Positions 46,402 through 56,343 of a stretch of DNA of 64,000 nucleotides are shown here, piece after piece. A program made the translations under genes and the position numbers. The notes under the pieces were generated by a model, which ran no database searches, had not been told where the DNA came from, and worked only from the letters and a program-made list of their open reading frames with translations. This DNA is from JADGRB01 sp963835825 (GTDB taxonomy: Bacteria > Myxococcota_A > Polyangia > Fen-1088). Where the stretch lies: contig CAWIGZ010000001.1 in assembly GCA_963835825.1 (NCBI GenBank), positions 2,046,001 to 2,110,000 of the forward strand. The letters are read 5' to 3'. The stretch's first letter is position 1. Each line of letters begins with the position of its first letter.

Positions 46402-47151
46402 TCAGCCGAGGCTCTCCAGGACCGACTCGTCGACGTCCATGTTCGAGTAGACGTTCTGGACGTCGTCGTTGTCTTCCAGCGCGGCGACCAGCTTGACGGC
46501 CACCTCGGCGTCCCGGCCGGTCAGCTTCACGCTGGTCTGCGGGACCATGGTGACCTCGGCCTGGTGCGGGTCCGGAAGCCCGCCCTTCTTCAGTCCCTCG
46601 CGGATCGCCTCGAACCCCTTGGGATCGGTCACCACGATCAGCGACTCGCCCTCGGTCTTGATGTCCTCGGCTCCTAGCTCGATCGCCAGCTCCGTCACCT
46701 TGTCCTCGTCGACGGCGGCCGCCTCGTAGACGATGAGCCCCTGCTTCTTGAACATGTAGGCCACCGAGCCCGAGGCGCCCAGGTTGCCGCCGTGACGGGC
46801 GATGAGGCTGCGCACCTCGCCGGCCGTGCGGTTGCGGTTGTCGGTCATGATCTCGGCCAGCACCGCCGTCCCGCCGGGGCCGAAGATCTCGTAGTTGAAC
46901 TCCTCGTAGCTGACCCCCTCCAGATCGCCGGTCCCCTTCTTGATGGCGCGATCGATGGTGTCGTTCGGCATGTTCTCGGCGCGGGCCTTGTCCACCGCCG
47001 TCCGCAAGCGCGGGTTGCCGTTGGGGTCACCGCCGCCGGAGCGCGCCGAGACCGTCAGCTCTTTGATGAGCTTGGTCCAGACCTTCGACTTCTTGGAGTC
47101 GGAAGCCTCTTTCTTGTGCTTGATCTTGCTCCACCGATTGTGACCGGACAT
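46402..47151 (-). CDS. yebC: YebC/PmpR family protein
   Basis: 249 residues from SGHNRWSKIKHKKEASDSKK, the standard family start; an in-frame ATG 39 bases earlier is not needed. Other family blocks are PNDTIDRAIKKGTGDLEGV, YEIFGPGGTAVLAE and the C-terminal ALEDNDDVQNVYSNMDVD. YebC-type proteins act as transcription regulators or, as more recent work on relatives shows, relieve ribosome stalling. Its position before ruvCAB is conserved in many bacteria. Confidence 0.93.
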   Translation of the reverse strand: MSGHNRWSKIKHKKEASDSKKSKVWTKLIKELTVSARSGGGDPNGNPRLRTAVDKARAENMPNDTIDRAIKKGTGDLEGVSYEEFNYEIFGPGGTAVLAEIMTDNRNRTAGEVRSLIARHGGNLGASGSVAYMFKKQGLIVYEAAAVDEDKVTELAIELGAEDIKTEGESLIVVTDPKGFEAIREGLKKGGLPDPHQAEVTMVPQTSVKLTGRDAEVAVKLVAALEDNDDVQNVYSNMDVDESVLESLG

Positions 47152-47199
47152 GGCGCCTATCATAGTCACGGCGCGCGCGCCGGCCGCCAAGTTTTTCGT

Positions 47200-48009
47200 T
47201 TAGACCGGCCAGGGCGAGCCGGGGGGGCCGAACCGGGTTTCCGCGGGAAATCTCAAGCCAAATTCCGACTCCAGGACCGCCAGAAGCGCCTCCGCCGTGG
47301 CGACCGGCCGCACTTCCGCCCGCCCGTCCCGCCCGCGGACCTTGAGCTCGCCGTTGAGCAGCGTCATGCGGCCGCCGTCGGGCGCGGCCCGGGCCACGAT
47401 GAGGCGGTTCTTGAAGTGCGATCCCGGGTGGGCGCTGGTAAACCAGTTGGCCACCTCGCGATCGATGGGCGGCATCTCGTCGTAGGTGAACTCGTAGACG
47501 TCGGTCCAGGTCGTCCCGAGGCGGGCCTGATGGAACCAGCGTCCGTCTTCCCGGATGATCCGCCGCGGCTCGTGCGGCGTGGCCTGCTCCCCCTCGGCGT
47601 CGAGGCGAATCGCCGCCGTGAGGGAGAGCGCGCCCACGCCGACGTCCGTCAGCCAGCGGACGCCGCCGATCTCCACCTGCAGGAACATGTGCGTGCGCGC
47701 TGGCGTGTCGGCGCGCGGGCGGTCGATGCGGACGCGGGCGCCGCGGGGCACCACCCGGTACCCCATCGCCTCGAGCACCTGGAGAAGAAGGCCGTTCTGC
47801 TCGAAGCAGTAGCCGCCCCGTTCGCGCCGGACCAGCTTGTCGAAGACGGCCTCGGCGTCGAGCGAGATCCCACGCCCCAGCAGCACGTCGAGGTTCTCGA
47901 ACGGGATCGTCTGCGCGTGAGCCGCCGTGAGCGCGTGCAGGGTCGGCAGCGTCGGCGCGCGCGACCCCGCATAGCGGATGCGAGCGAAGTAGGCGTCGAG
48001 GTCGACCAT
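47200..48009 (-). CDS. Arylamine N-acetyltransferase
   Basis: 269 residues. The Cys-His-Asp triad is visible: RGGYCFEQNGLLLQVLE, ARTHMFLQVEI and RWLTDVGVGA. The N-terminal TIPFENLDVLLGRGISLDAE is the other family block. NATs transfer acetyl or other acyl groups from CoA to arylamines and hydrazines. Some bacterial members build polyketide amides, but there is no such cluster here. Confidence 0.92.
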   Translation of the reverse strand: MVDLDAYFARIRYAGSRAPTLPTLHALTAAHAQTIPFENLDVLLGRGISLDAEAVFDKLVRRERGGYCFEQNGLLLQVLEAMGYRVVPRGARVRIDRPRADTPARTHMFLQVEIGGVRWLTDVGVGALSLTAAIRLDAEGEQATPHEPRRIIREDGRWFHQARLGTTWTDVYEFTYDEMPPIDREVANWFTSAHPGSHFKNRLIVARAAPDGGRMTLLNGELKVRGRDGRAEVRPVATAEALLAVLESEFGLRFPAETRFGPPGSPWPV

Positions 48010-48073
48010 CACGTGGGCGCGCGCCAAACGTAGCAGCAAGCGCAAGCCTCGCAAGCGATCGCGCCCCCGCGGC

Positions 48074-49288
48074 TCACGGCGGACCCGCGCCGGGCGTGGG
48101 TGGCAGCGGACCGTGGTTCCAGGCCGTGGAGCTGTCGCAGGCGGTCTGCACCAACCGGTGGACCGCGCGACCATTCCAGCTGCCCGCCGAGACCGAAACC
48201 CAACCGCCGTAACTGGAGACGACGGCGTCCCCCATCACCAGCTGCACGGCCTCGCCCGAGTTGGACAGCCCGTCGGCGCCCAGCCGCGTGTCGACCCGCA
48301 GCAGCAGCGTCCCGGCCCGCGGTGCGGGATCGCTCCCCTCGCTGGGATCGTACGTGGCGGTGACGACCAGCGCATAGCCGCCCGGCGCCAGCGTCTCCGC
48401 CGGCAGATCGTCGCCGCCCTTGCTGTCCTGCAAACGCAACCCGGCCAGCGGCACGTCGGCGTCGCCGAGGTTGCGCAGCTCGACGTACTCCTGTTGCGGC
48501 TCGGGGCCGGCCGGGTTGGCCAGGACCTCGGTGATGGCGACGGGCGGCAACGCGACCGGCGTCATGAAGGCGAGCGGCGCCGAGGCCGCCGCGTTGCCCG
48601 CCAGATCGGTCGCGCGGACGGTGACCGTCGCCGCGGTCGACGGCGGCAGCCCTCCCAGCGGAATGCCGAGGTCGAAGCTGGTCGCGCCCGCCCCGGCCGG
48701 GGTGTCGATCTCCACGCCGCCCGCCTCGATGACGACCGTCCCCGTCGCCGGCTCATCGGTCGCGAAGCTGACGTGGAGGCAGGGCCCCGCGGAGGCGACC
48801 GCGACGGCGGACAGAACGGGCGGCGCCAGGTCGGGCACATCGGCGTCCTCGAACACGCCGATGGTGCCGGCGGCCACCGCCGCCCCGCTGGCGTCGACCG
48901 CACCGGCCGCGATCGTGACCGCGCAGGAGGCGCTGGCTGGCAAGGTGCCCGCCAGCTGGACCCGGTAGCAGGCACCGGCCGCGCCGTCGGGGCAGGCCGT
49001 CTCCGCCGGCGCCGAAGCCGGGACCGGGGCGCCCTGACCGTTGCAGACGACGATGCCGCCCGTCCCCCAGCTGAGCGGGGCGGGAAAGCGCACCACCACC
49101 GCCGCCAGGTTGAGCGGCACGCCGGTCGCGCCGGCAGCGGGATCGACCAGCGTGGCCCCTGCCGGCCCGGTGGGCACCGGCGGGGTGGCGCCGGTCGCCG
49201 CCACGTTGGAGAGGTCGGTCTCGGGGGTGCAGGCGGCGCTCCAGGACGTCAAGAGGACGGGAACCAGGAGGGTGAGCGGGGCGCGCAT
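48074..49288 (-). CDS. Lipoprotein with C-terminal lamin-tail domain
   Basis: 404 residues from ATG 49288. Signal LLVPVLLTSWSAAC gives a lipobox Cys. Ig-like, Big-type repeats follow (DPAAGATGVPLNLAAVVVRF, then VTVRATDLAGNAAASAPLAF). The last 150 residues are a lamin-tail domain: VAITEVLANPAGPEPQQEYV, ELRNLGDADVPLAGLRLQD, LAPGGYALVV and LSNSGEAVQL. Such surface lipoproteins are frequent in Myxococcota, and the role is unknown. It is divergent from maf. Confidence 0.8.
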   Translation of the reverse strand: MRAPLTLLVPVLLTSWSAACTPETDLSNVAATGATPPVPTGPAGATLVDPAAGATGVPLNLAAVVVRFPAPLSWGTGGIVVCNGQGAPVPASAPAETACPDGAAGACYRVQLAGTLPASASCAVTIAAGAVDASGAAVAAGTIGVFEDADVPDLAPPVLSAVAVASAGPCLHVSFATDEPATGTVVIEAGGVEIDTPAGAGATSFDLGIPLGGLPPSTAATVTVRATDLAGNAAASAPLAFMTPVALPPVAITEVLANPAGPEPQQEYVELRNLGDADVPLAGLRLQDSKGGDDLPAETLAPGGYALVVTATYDPSEGSDPAPRAGTLLLRVDTRLGADGLSNSGEAVQLVMGDAVVSSYGGWVSVSAGSWNGRAVHRLVQTACDSSTAWNHGPLPPTPGAGPP

Positions 49289-49345
49289 GCCCCGGGTTCT
49301 CGGACGGCGCTCGCCAAGGTTGTCCGCGTGGTAAAAGCCCCGCCG

Positions 49346-49978
49346 ATGTCGTCGATGCCCGCGCCGCCCGATCTCCTGTTGGCTTCGGCGTCTCCGCGCC
49401 GGCGCGAGCTGCTGGAGCGCCTGGGCCTGGCGCTGGAGGTGGTCCCGGCCGACGTCGACGAAACGCCGCGGCCGGACGAAAGGCCCAGCGGCTACGCCCG
49501 CCGGGTCGCGGGCGCCAAGTGCGACGCGGTGGCCGACGCCCTTCCGCCCGATCGCCCGCTGGCCGTGCTGGGCGCCGACACGACGGTGGTCATCGAGAAC
49601 GCCATCCTCGGCAAGCCCGCCGATGCCGACGATGCCCGCGCCATGCTGGGGCGGCTGGCCGGGCGTCGGCACGAGGTCATCACCGCCTACACGTTGCGCT
49701 TCGGCGCGCGCCGGCTCGATCGCGCCGTGACCACGATGGTGGCGATGCGCGCGCTGCAGCCGTCGGAGATCGAGGCCTATGTCGCCTCGGGGGAGTGGCG
49801 CGACAAGGCCGGCGGCTACGCCGTGCAGGGGATCGCGGCGGCCTTCATCACCGAGCTGCGCGGGTCGTTGACCAACGTGATCGGCCTGCCGCTGGCCGAG
49901 GTGCTGGCCGATCTGCTGGCGCTGGGCGCGCTACCGCGCTACCCGGCGGCCGGGTTCGGCGCCTCGCGCGTGGATTGA
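49346..49978 (+). CDS. maf: Maf-like nucleotide pyrophosphatase
   Basis: 210 residues. Signatures are LLLASASPRRRELLERLGL, VLGADTTVVIENAILGKP with the catalytic Asp, RLAGRRHEVITAYTL and DKAGGYAVQGIAAAFI. Maf enzymes hydrolyse non-canonical or methylated nucleoside triphosphates. The DKAGGYAVQG motif is shared by dTTP/UTP-type members. The next gene, a YggS homologue, starts seven bases after the stop. Confidence 0.9.
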   Translation: MSSMPAPPDLLLASASPRRRELLERLGLALEVVPADVDETPRPDERPSGYARRVAGAKCDAVADALPPDRPLAVLGADTTVVIENAILGKPADADDARAMLGRLAGRRHEVITAYTLRFGARRLDRAVTTMVAMRALQPSEIEAYVASGEWRDKAGGYAVQGIAAAFITELRGSLTNVIGLPLAEVLADLLALGALPRYPAAGFGASRVD

Positions 49979-49985
49979 CCGGACG

Positions 49986-50709
49986 ATGACGCGCGCGCAG
50001 GCGATCGCGGACGGGCTCGCCCGGGTTCGGGAGCGGATCGCCGCCGCCGAGCGGGCCGCCGGCCGCGCCGTCCGGCTCGGTGCGCCTCCTGGCGGTCAGC
50101 AAGAAGATGACCGCCGACGACGTGCGCGCCGCGCTGGCCGCCGGGCAGCGCGCGTTCGGCGAGAACTACGCGCAGGAGCTGCGCGACAAGCGGGCGGCGC
50201 TGGCCGAGGATCCCACCCTGCCCCACCCGCCCGAGTGGCACTACATCGGCCCTCTGCAGAGCAACAAGGTGAAGTACGTCGCCGGGCAGGTCGCGCTGGT
50301 GCACACCGTCGATTCGGCGGCGTTGCTGGAGGCGATCGAGGCGCGCGGCCTGCCGCAACCCTGCCTGGTGCAGGTCAACGTCGCCGGCGAGGCCCAGAAG
50401 CGCGGCCTCGCGCCCGCCGATCTGCCGGCGCTGCTCGATCGGTTCGCGACGATGTCGCACGTCACCTGCGCCGGGCTGATGGTCATCCCCCCGCTCACCG
50501 AAGACCCCGACGACCCGCGCCCGCACTTCGCGGCGCTGCGCGCGCTGCGCGAACGGGAAGCCGCCATCGCCCGCCCGCACGTGGAGCTGCGCGAGCTGTC
50601 GATGGGGATGAGCGGCGACCTCGAGGCCGCCATCGTCGAAGGGGCGACCATCGTCCGCGTCGGCACCGCCATCTTCGGCGGGCGCCCGCCGCGAACCATC
50701 GCCGGTTAG
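49986..50709 (+). CDS. YggS-type pyridoxal-phosphate homeostasis protein (one frameshift)
   Basis: About 240 residues after dropping one base near 50076-50081, which joins AGRAVRL to VRLLAVSKKM. The PLP-binding Lys is in LLAVSKKMTADDVRAAL. Other family blocks are AFGENYAQELRDK, WHYIGPLQSNKVKYVAG and LSMGMSGDLEAAIVEGATIV. The protein maintains PLP and amino-acid pools. It forms an operon with maf and overlaps the end of the convergent tolC-like gene by four bases. Confidence 0.88.
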
Positions 50710-52040
50710 GGAAACCGACCGGCGGAGACCAGCAGGTCGAGGCGCGCCTGGCGCGACAGATCCTCGGCCTGGGCGCTGGCGGTGTCGGCGTCGCGGGCCT
50801 GGCGGGCGGCGTCCAGGACCTCGATGTTCGTGCTGGCCCCGGCGCGGTAGGCGAGCGTGGCCAGGTCGTAGGCCTTGTGGGCGAGACGGGCGGCGTCGCG
50901 CGCGGAGGCCAGCCCCTGGTCGGCGCGCAGCACCTCCTCGAAGCTGACCCGCACATCCGACTGGGCCTGCCGCAGCCCCGCCTCGAGGCTCGCCCGCGAC
51001 TCGGCGAGCAGCGCGTTCCGCTCGCGCGCGACGCCCGTGCGCTGGCCGCCGTCGTAGATCGGCAACGACAGGACCACCTGGGCCTCCCAGCCGCTGCCCG
51101 GCTGCAAGACGGTGGGCGGATGTTGAATGAAGGGCTCCCCGACCAGGCTCAAGAACGGCGCGTACAGGGCCCAGACGTCGTCGGCGGCCTGCTTGGCCGT
51201 GACTGCCCGCTCCGACAGCACCCTGATGTCCGGCCGGCGCGACGGCGCCTGCTCCAGCGCGCTGGCCAGGGACGGCATCGCGCCGAGATCGACCTCGTCG
51301 ACCGAGTCGACGGGCGCCGAAGCGCCCAGCAGCACGCCCAGCGCCTCCCGGGCGCGGGCCAGGCCAACGTAGCTCTGCTGCACCTGCACGTCGACGCTGG
51401 CCAGATCCTGCTGCGCCCGCACCTCGTCGATGCTGCGCCCGATCCCGCCGACGAACCGGGTGTGCGCGTAAACAAAGTGGTCCTTGGCGTTGGCGCGCGC
51501 CGTCTCGGCGGCGGCGATCAGGCGGTGCTGCGTGACGACCGTCAGGTAGGCGCGGGCCGTCGCCTGCGCGACCTGCCGGCGCACGTCGGCCGCGCTCGCC
51601 TCGGCGATGCGGCGATTGTCCCTGGCCAGCCGCGTGTTGACCCAGGCGGGCGCCGAGATCAGAGGCACGGTCAACGTCAGGTTGGCCGCCACTTCGTTGC
51701 TCGACAGCTCCCGCACACCGTTGAAGACGCGATCGTGATCGAGCCGGGTGTAGGCCGCGTACCCGTTCAGCGTCGGATACCAGCCGGAGCGCGCCTGCTT
51801 GATCAGCGCCTCGGCGCGATCGATCTCCGCCAGGGCCACCGCGACCGACGGGTTGCGTCCGAGCGCCCGCGACACGGCATCGCTCAGCGTCACCTTTTCC
51901 GGCGCCGGCTCGGGCGGCTGCGGCGCCTCAGCTTCGGCCGCACCGGCCTCGGCCGCGAACGAAAGAGCGATCATCATCGCGCCGGCGACCGCGCAGGACG
52001 CCCGCCCAGCGCGAAGAGCTCCCGGATCCAGCAACCTCAT
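50706..52040 (-). CDS. TolC family outer-membrane efflux protein
   Basis: 444 residues. After a signal peptide (AVAGAMMIALSFAAEAGA) come the paired TolC-type helical repeats: VTLSDAVSRALGRNPSVAV opens the first and SALEQAPSRRPDIRVLSERA the second. Strands such as VNTRLARDNRR and QVVLSLPIYDGGQRTGVARE mark the barrel entries. It should form the outer-membrane channel of an efflux or secretion system, but no inner-membrane pump or adaptor is adjacent. It follows the metallo-beta-lactamase-fold gene by 25 bases. Confidence 0.85.
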   Translation of the reverse strand: MRLLDPGALRAGRASCAVAGAMMIALSFAAEAGAAEAEAPQPPEPAPEKVTLSDAVSRALGRNPSVAVALAEIDRAEALIKQARSGWYPTLNGYAAYTRLDHDRVFNGVRELSSNEVAANLTLTVPLISAPAWVNTRLARDNRRIAEASAADVRRQVAQATARAYLTVVTQHRLIAAAETARANAKDHFVYAHTRFVGGIGRSIDEVRAQQDLASVDVQVQQSYVGLARAREALGVLLGASAPVDSVDEVDLGAMPSLASALEQAPSRRPDIRVLSERAVTAKQAADDVWALYAPFLSLVGEPFIQHPPTVLQPGSGWEAQVVLSLPIYDGGQRTGVARERNALLAESRASLEAGLRQAQSDVRVSFEEVLRADQGLASARDAARLAHKAYDLATLAYRAGASTNIEVLDAARQARDADTASAQAEDLSRQARLDLLVSAGRFP

Positions 52041-52065
52041 CCGGCCTCTCTATACCAGACCACGA

Positions 52066-53262
52066 TCAGTCGGGGCAGTTCGCCGCGATGGGCGGCAGCG
52101 CGCGCCACCAGGGCGCGGTCGTCGACGGCGGCGCCGCGGCCCCGCTGGCCGTGACCGGCTCGATCGGCTCGCCCAGGCGAGGCGTCAGCACCGAGACCCC
52201 GCGCCTCTGCGCCTCGTCGACCAGCGTCTCGGCCGGCTCGGACCAGGCGTGGTAGGCGAGCACGAACGTCCCCCAGTGAATCGGGATCAACGTCTTGGCG
52301 CCGAGGCGCGCGAACGCCTCCAGCGCCCCCCGGGGCCCGAGGTGAATCGCCCCCCAGCTCTCGTGATACTGGCCAATCTCCAGCAGGGCGACGTCGAACG
52401 GTCCCTCCCGGCGCGCCACCTCGGAGAAGCCGTCGGTGAGGCCGGTGTCGCCGCTGAAGAACAGCCGGTGGCGGGGCCCGACGATCGACCAGGAGGTCCA
52501 CAGCGCGCCGACCCGCCAGGGGATCCCGCGCCCGTTGAAGTGGCGCGCGGGGGTCGAGACGATCCGCACGCCGCCGGCGATCGTCGCGTCCTGCCACCAG
52601 TCGTGCTCGACGATCTGGGCGGCCGGAATCCCCCAGGCCGCCAGGTGCGCGCCGACGCCGAGCGGAACATGAAAACTGACACCGCGGGCGCCCAGCGCCT
52701 CGATGGTCCCCATGTCGAGGTGATCGTAGTGCTCGTGCGAGATCAGCACGGCGTCGATGGGTGGCAGGTCCGTCAGCGCCAGCGGCGGAGGGTGCATCCG
52801 GCTCGGGCCCACCCAGCGCGACGGCGACGCCCGCTCGCCCCACATCGGATCGGTCAGGATCCGGACGCCGTCGATCTCGATGATCGTGCTCGAGTGTCCC
52901 AGCCAGGTGACGCGCAGCCCGGAGGCGGCCGGCACCGCCAGCCGCGCCGCCGTGTCGGTCACCATCGGCAACGGGCAAGACGGCACCCGCATCTCCTTGC
53001 CGAACAGCCAGAGCTTGAAGGCGTTCCAGTAGGCGCTCCGGGCCATCAGGCTGGTCGGCTCGGCGTTCTGGAACCTGCCGCCGACGAACTGGCGGGAGGC
53101 GCGCATCCGCTCCAGCCGCTCACCGGCGGGCGCGCCGCCGAACGAGCGGAAGTGGTCGGTCGAGATCCAGGTGAGGACCACCAACGTGACCGAGAGGGCG
53201 ACGACGAGACCGACGAACATGCGCAGTCGGCGGCCCCAGCGTCCCGGCCGCCTCTCCGACAT
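52066..53262 (-). CDS. Membrane-anchored metallo-beta-lactamase-fold hydrolase (UlaG/NAPE-PLD-like)
   Basis: 398 residues. One N-terminal membrane segment is MFVGLVVALSVTLVVLTWI. Metal ligands are in VTWLGHSSTIIEIDGVRILT, LISHEHYDHLDMGTI (HxHxDH), RHFNGRG, FFSGDTGLTDG and LIPIHWGTFVLAYH. This pattern fits the group with N-acyl-phosphatidylethanolamine phospholipase D and UlaG-like lactonases. A membrane anchor suits a lipid substrate, but that is inference. Confidence 0.83.
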   Translation of the reverse strand: MSERRPGRWGRRLRMFVGLVVALSVTLVVLTWISTDHFRSFGGAPAGERLERMRASRQFVGGRFQNAEPTSLMARSAYWNAFKLWLFGKEMRVPSCPLPMVTDTAARLAVPAASGLRVTWLGHSSTIIEIDGVRILTDPMWGERASPSRWVGPSRMHPPPLALTDLPPIDAVLISHEHYDHLDMGTIEALGARGVSFHVPLGVGAHLAAWGIPAAQIVEHDWWQDATIAGGVRIVSTPARHFNGRGIPWRVGALWTSWSIVGPRHRLFFSGDTGLTDGFSEVARREGPFDVALLEIGQYHESWGAIHLGPRGALEAFARLGAKTLIPIHWGTFVLAYHAWSEPAETLVDEAQRRGVSVLTPRLGEPIEPVTASGAAAPPSTTAPWWRALPPIAANCPD

Positions 53263-53335
53263 GGCGCCATCGTGCCTTCAGGAACGCCGTTCCGCAATTG
53301 AGAGTCGCCGCGGGAACGCGAGCGGCGGGTCGACG

Positions 53336-54190
53336 TCAGCCTCCGGTCGCAGCGCCGGCGACGCACTTCCCTTTGTTGTTGCAGGACATGGGCGCGATGC
53401 ACTCCGGATCGTCGGTGGCGTTCTTGACCTTGGTGCAGGTACCGGTCGCGCAGCTGTTGCACGCGTCGGTGCAGGCGCTGTCGCAACAGACGCCATCCTT
53501 GCAGAAGCCGGTGGCGCATTCCCCGGCGGCGCCGCAGGCGACGCCCTTCGCCTTGGGCGACACGTCGCGGCCCGCGTCCATGCGGGCGGCGTCGATGCCA
53601 CTGCCGTCCACTCCGCCGGCGTCGGGGTGCCCCGGGGACGCATCCTGGCGGACGTCCGCCGCCGCGTCTCGATGTCCGACGGCCGCGTCGGTCACACCGC
53701 CATCCCTCGCGCAGCCGGCCTGCTTGGGATCCGGCACCGCCGGGCAGTCGTCGATCGGATCCGGGACGCCGTCGCCGTCGCCGTCGCCGGGCAACGCCGC
53801 CGCCAGTGTCACGGCGAAGGTCCCGCCCGTCGCCGAGGCGGCGGCGACCTTCAACGTCCCCTCGTCGACCAGCGCGCCCGACGAGAGCCCCCGCAGGTCG
53901 AACCGCAGATCGCCCACCGTCACGCCGGGCTGGATGAGGATGCTCCCCAGCTCGGTCGCGCTCTGGGGGACCAGCGGCCCTTCCGCCGGGACCCGCACGT
54001 CGTTCCACAACGCGCCGGTGTCGTCGTAAACGAACACCCGAAGCTCGTCGGGCATCTGCGCGCCGGGCGCGAGCTCGACGTTCAGAAGGAGCGCGCCCGG
54101 CGCGGGGATCTCCTTCGAGCTGCGGCAGGCCACCGCCGAGACGACCGCCAGCGCGAGCGCGAGCTGCCGGCGGTCGAAGGTGAATCGCAT
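53336..54190 (-). CDS. Cys-rich lipoprotein with calcium-binding-like repeat
   Basis: 284 residues. Signal RRQLALALAVVSAVAC gives a lipobox. A beta-rich domain follows, then GDGDGDGVPDPIDDCPA, a thrombospondin type 3-like calcium motif, and an Asp/Ala-rich spacer (DAAVGHRDAAADVRQDASPG). The C-terminal domain has cysteines spaced CGAAGECATGFCKDGVCCDS and ACTDACNSCATGTC, a module common on myxobacterial surface proteins. It is the third gene of the kinase/TPR operon, ten bases downstream. Confidence 0.72.
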   Translation of the reverse strand: MRFTFDRRQLALALAVVSAVACRSSKEIPAPGALLLNVELAPGAQMPDELRVFVYDDTGALWNDVRVPAEGPLVPQSATELGSILIQPGVTVGDLRFDLRGLSSGALVDEGTLKVAAASATGGTFAVTLAAALPGDGDGDGVPDPIDDCPAVPDPKQAGCARDGGVTDAAVGHRDAAADVRQDASPGHPDAGGVDGSGIDAARMDAGRDVSPKAKGVACGAAGECATGFCKDGVCCDSACTDACNSCATGTCTKVKNATDDPECIAPMSCNNKGKCVAGAATGG

Positions 54191-54200
54191 CGTCGTGGTC

Positions 54201-54870
54201 CTACCGGCTGAGCGTCCCCAGCGATCCCGCCCGAATCGTCGTCGTCCCCGGCGACGACAGTGCAACGCCCGTCGCCACTCCGCCGACCACAGCCGCCAGC
54301 GCGACGCCGCCCCAGAGCCACCAGCGGGAATGCGAGCGAGCCCCCGCTGTCCCCGTCGGAACGGGCGCCGGCGCCGCCACCAGCGTCGGCGCCTGGGCCG
54401 GCGCCGAGGGGGCCAACGACAGCGGGGGCGCCGAGGGATCGGTGGCGTGCACGTCGGCGTCTCCTCCTCCGACGTCGGCCGCCGTCGCGCCCGAGCCGCC
54501 CGAGGCCAGATCGGCGATCAGCGTGTCGAGCTGCTTGATGAGGGTCTCGACCTCGGGCACCAGGCGCGAATCGGGCGCCACCAGCACGAACTCACGGTAG
54601 GTCGCCCGCGCGGTCTTGAGATCGCCCAGCCGCCGCTGGCACTGCGCGATGTTCACCAGAAACCCCGGCAGCGGCGTCGCCGCGTAGCCGGCCTGGTACG
54701 CAGCCAGCGCCTCGGCGTAGCGACCCGCCCGGTAGGAGACCTCGGCCTCCGTCGAAGTGTCGCCGCGCTTCCCGCTCGGCCGCGTTCGGCGCGGCCGAAG
54801 CTCCGAGCGAGCTCGCAACCAGCGCGAGAGCAAAGACGGTCGAGAGCGCCGCCCGGCCGGCGCCGGTCAT
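54201..54870 (-). CDS. Secreted TPR protein with C-terminal membrane segment (one frameshift)
   Basis: About 222 residues. ATG 54870 overlaps the kinase stop (ATGA) and opens a signal peptide (ALSTVFALALVASSLGASA). One extra base near 54749-54752 is removed to join REARRHFDEAEVSYRAGRYA. TPR-like repeats follow (EALAAYQAGYAATPLPGFLV, CQRRLGDLKTARATYREFV). An Ala/Pro-rich linker and one membrane segment (WWLWGGVALAAVVGGVATGV) end it. Proteins with this plan are regular partners of PEGA-type kinases in Myxococcota. The function is unproved. Confidence 0.75.
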
Positions 54871-56343
54871 CGCCCCACCCGCGAAGCCGCCTCGGCAAAG
54901 GGGTCGACGGAAAGGCCGCGAACGATTCGTCCCTTTCCCGACCAGCGCGCGCGATGTCCGGGGCCGGTCGCCGCCGGCGGGGTCCCCGGCTGCGGCGGTG
55001 CCGTGACCGCGGAGGGCGGCGGCTCGGGCTTGGCGGCTGGCGCGGGCGCGGCCTCGGGCAGCGCCGCACCCAGCGAAACGACAGGAGGCGACGGCGGCAG
55101 GGTGGCGCCCTGCGAACGGCCGCCGCCCCCGCGCGCGACCAGCAGCAGCAGCAGCGTGGCGGTCCCGATGCTGGCGGCCACCCAGGACAGCCAGCGCGAC
55201 GGAGGGCGGAGCGGCGGCGCCATCTCCGCGCCGGGCGCGATGGAGATGCTGTACTCGTCGGGCGCGGGCGCGGGCGGCGCGACCGGCGTCGGATCGGTGG
55301 CGCCGGCGCCCGCGCTCGACGAATCGGCCCGGCAAGCGGCCAGCATCTCACTGGTCAACACGGTCGTCGGAATCTGACGGGAGCTCAGCTCGGCGCCGAA
55401 CAGCTCGTGCAGGAGCTCGGGCAACGCCCGGGGCTGGTGGCGGAGCGCCTCCAGCACGCCGATCCAGATCGTCGGCCAGCGCCTGCGCCGTCGGGTAACG
55501 TTCGGCTGGATCGCGGGCCAGCGCGCCGGCCACGATGCGATCCAGCTCGGGCGGCACGTCGCCGCGGAGCGACGACGGCGGCGGCACCGGCATCTCGGCC
55601 ACGTTCTTCAGCGTGTCGAACTCGCTCTTTCCCCGAAACAGCTTCCGTCCCGCCAGCAGCTCCCAGAGGACGGCGCCCAGCGCGAACAGATCCGCGCGGC
55701 CGTCGACCGGGAGGTCCTTGATCCGCTCGGGCGAGATGTACGAGAGCTTCCCCTTGAAGAGGCCGTGACCGGTCTTCTCGACCTCAGGCTCACCGAGCGC
55801 CTTGGCGATCCCGAAGTCGAGCAGCTTCACCCCGCCCGCCCGCGGGCAGATGATGTTCGACGGGCTGATGTCGCGGTGGACGACATTGAAGGGCGTGCCG
55901 TCCGGGGCGGCCAGCGTGTGCGCGTAGGCCAGCGCCGCCGCCACCTCGCGCGCGATGAAGGCCGCCACGCCGACGGGACAGGGACGCTCGCGCGCCCGCA
56001 GCCGTCGGAGAATCTCCGAGACGTCGCGCCCGCGCACGTACTCCATCGCCAGGAAGTAAGTCCCGCCGACGTTGCCGAAGTCGAACACCTGCACGATGTT
56101 CGGGTGGTTGAGGAGCGCGTTGATGCGCGCCTCCTGGACGAACATGTCGACGAAGTACGCCGACTGGGCCCGTTCGGCCAGGATGCGCTTGACGACGAAC
56201 GTCCGCTGGAACCCTTCCACGCCGGGCATCACCGCGCGGAACACCTCCGCCATTCCACCCGCCCCGATGCGATCGAGCAGGATGTAACGACCGAATCTCT
56301 CCGGCTTGATCTCGAAAGACTCCACCTTTCCCCCGTGAGGCAT
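54867..56343 (-). CDS. Ser/Thr protein kinase with transmembrane segment (one frameshift)
   Basis: About 491 residues. The start is uncertain: ATG 56343 is used, but a GTG 15 bases further in (reading VESFEIKPERFGRY) has a better ribosome site, GGGGGA. Kinase motifs are LLDRIGAGGMAEVFRAV, FVVKRIL, NVVHRDISPSNI and KLLDFGIAKAL, then YISPERIK. One extra base near 55460-55466 separates the catalytic domain from the rest. Corrected, the protein continues ADDLIGVLEALRHQPRALPE to a membrane segment WVAASIGTATLLLLLVA and a Pro/Ala-rich C-terminus. HRDISPSN in place of HRDLKPEN is common in myxobacterial kinases. Confidence 0.82.
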
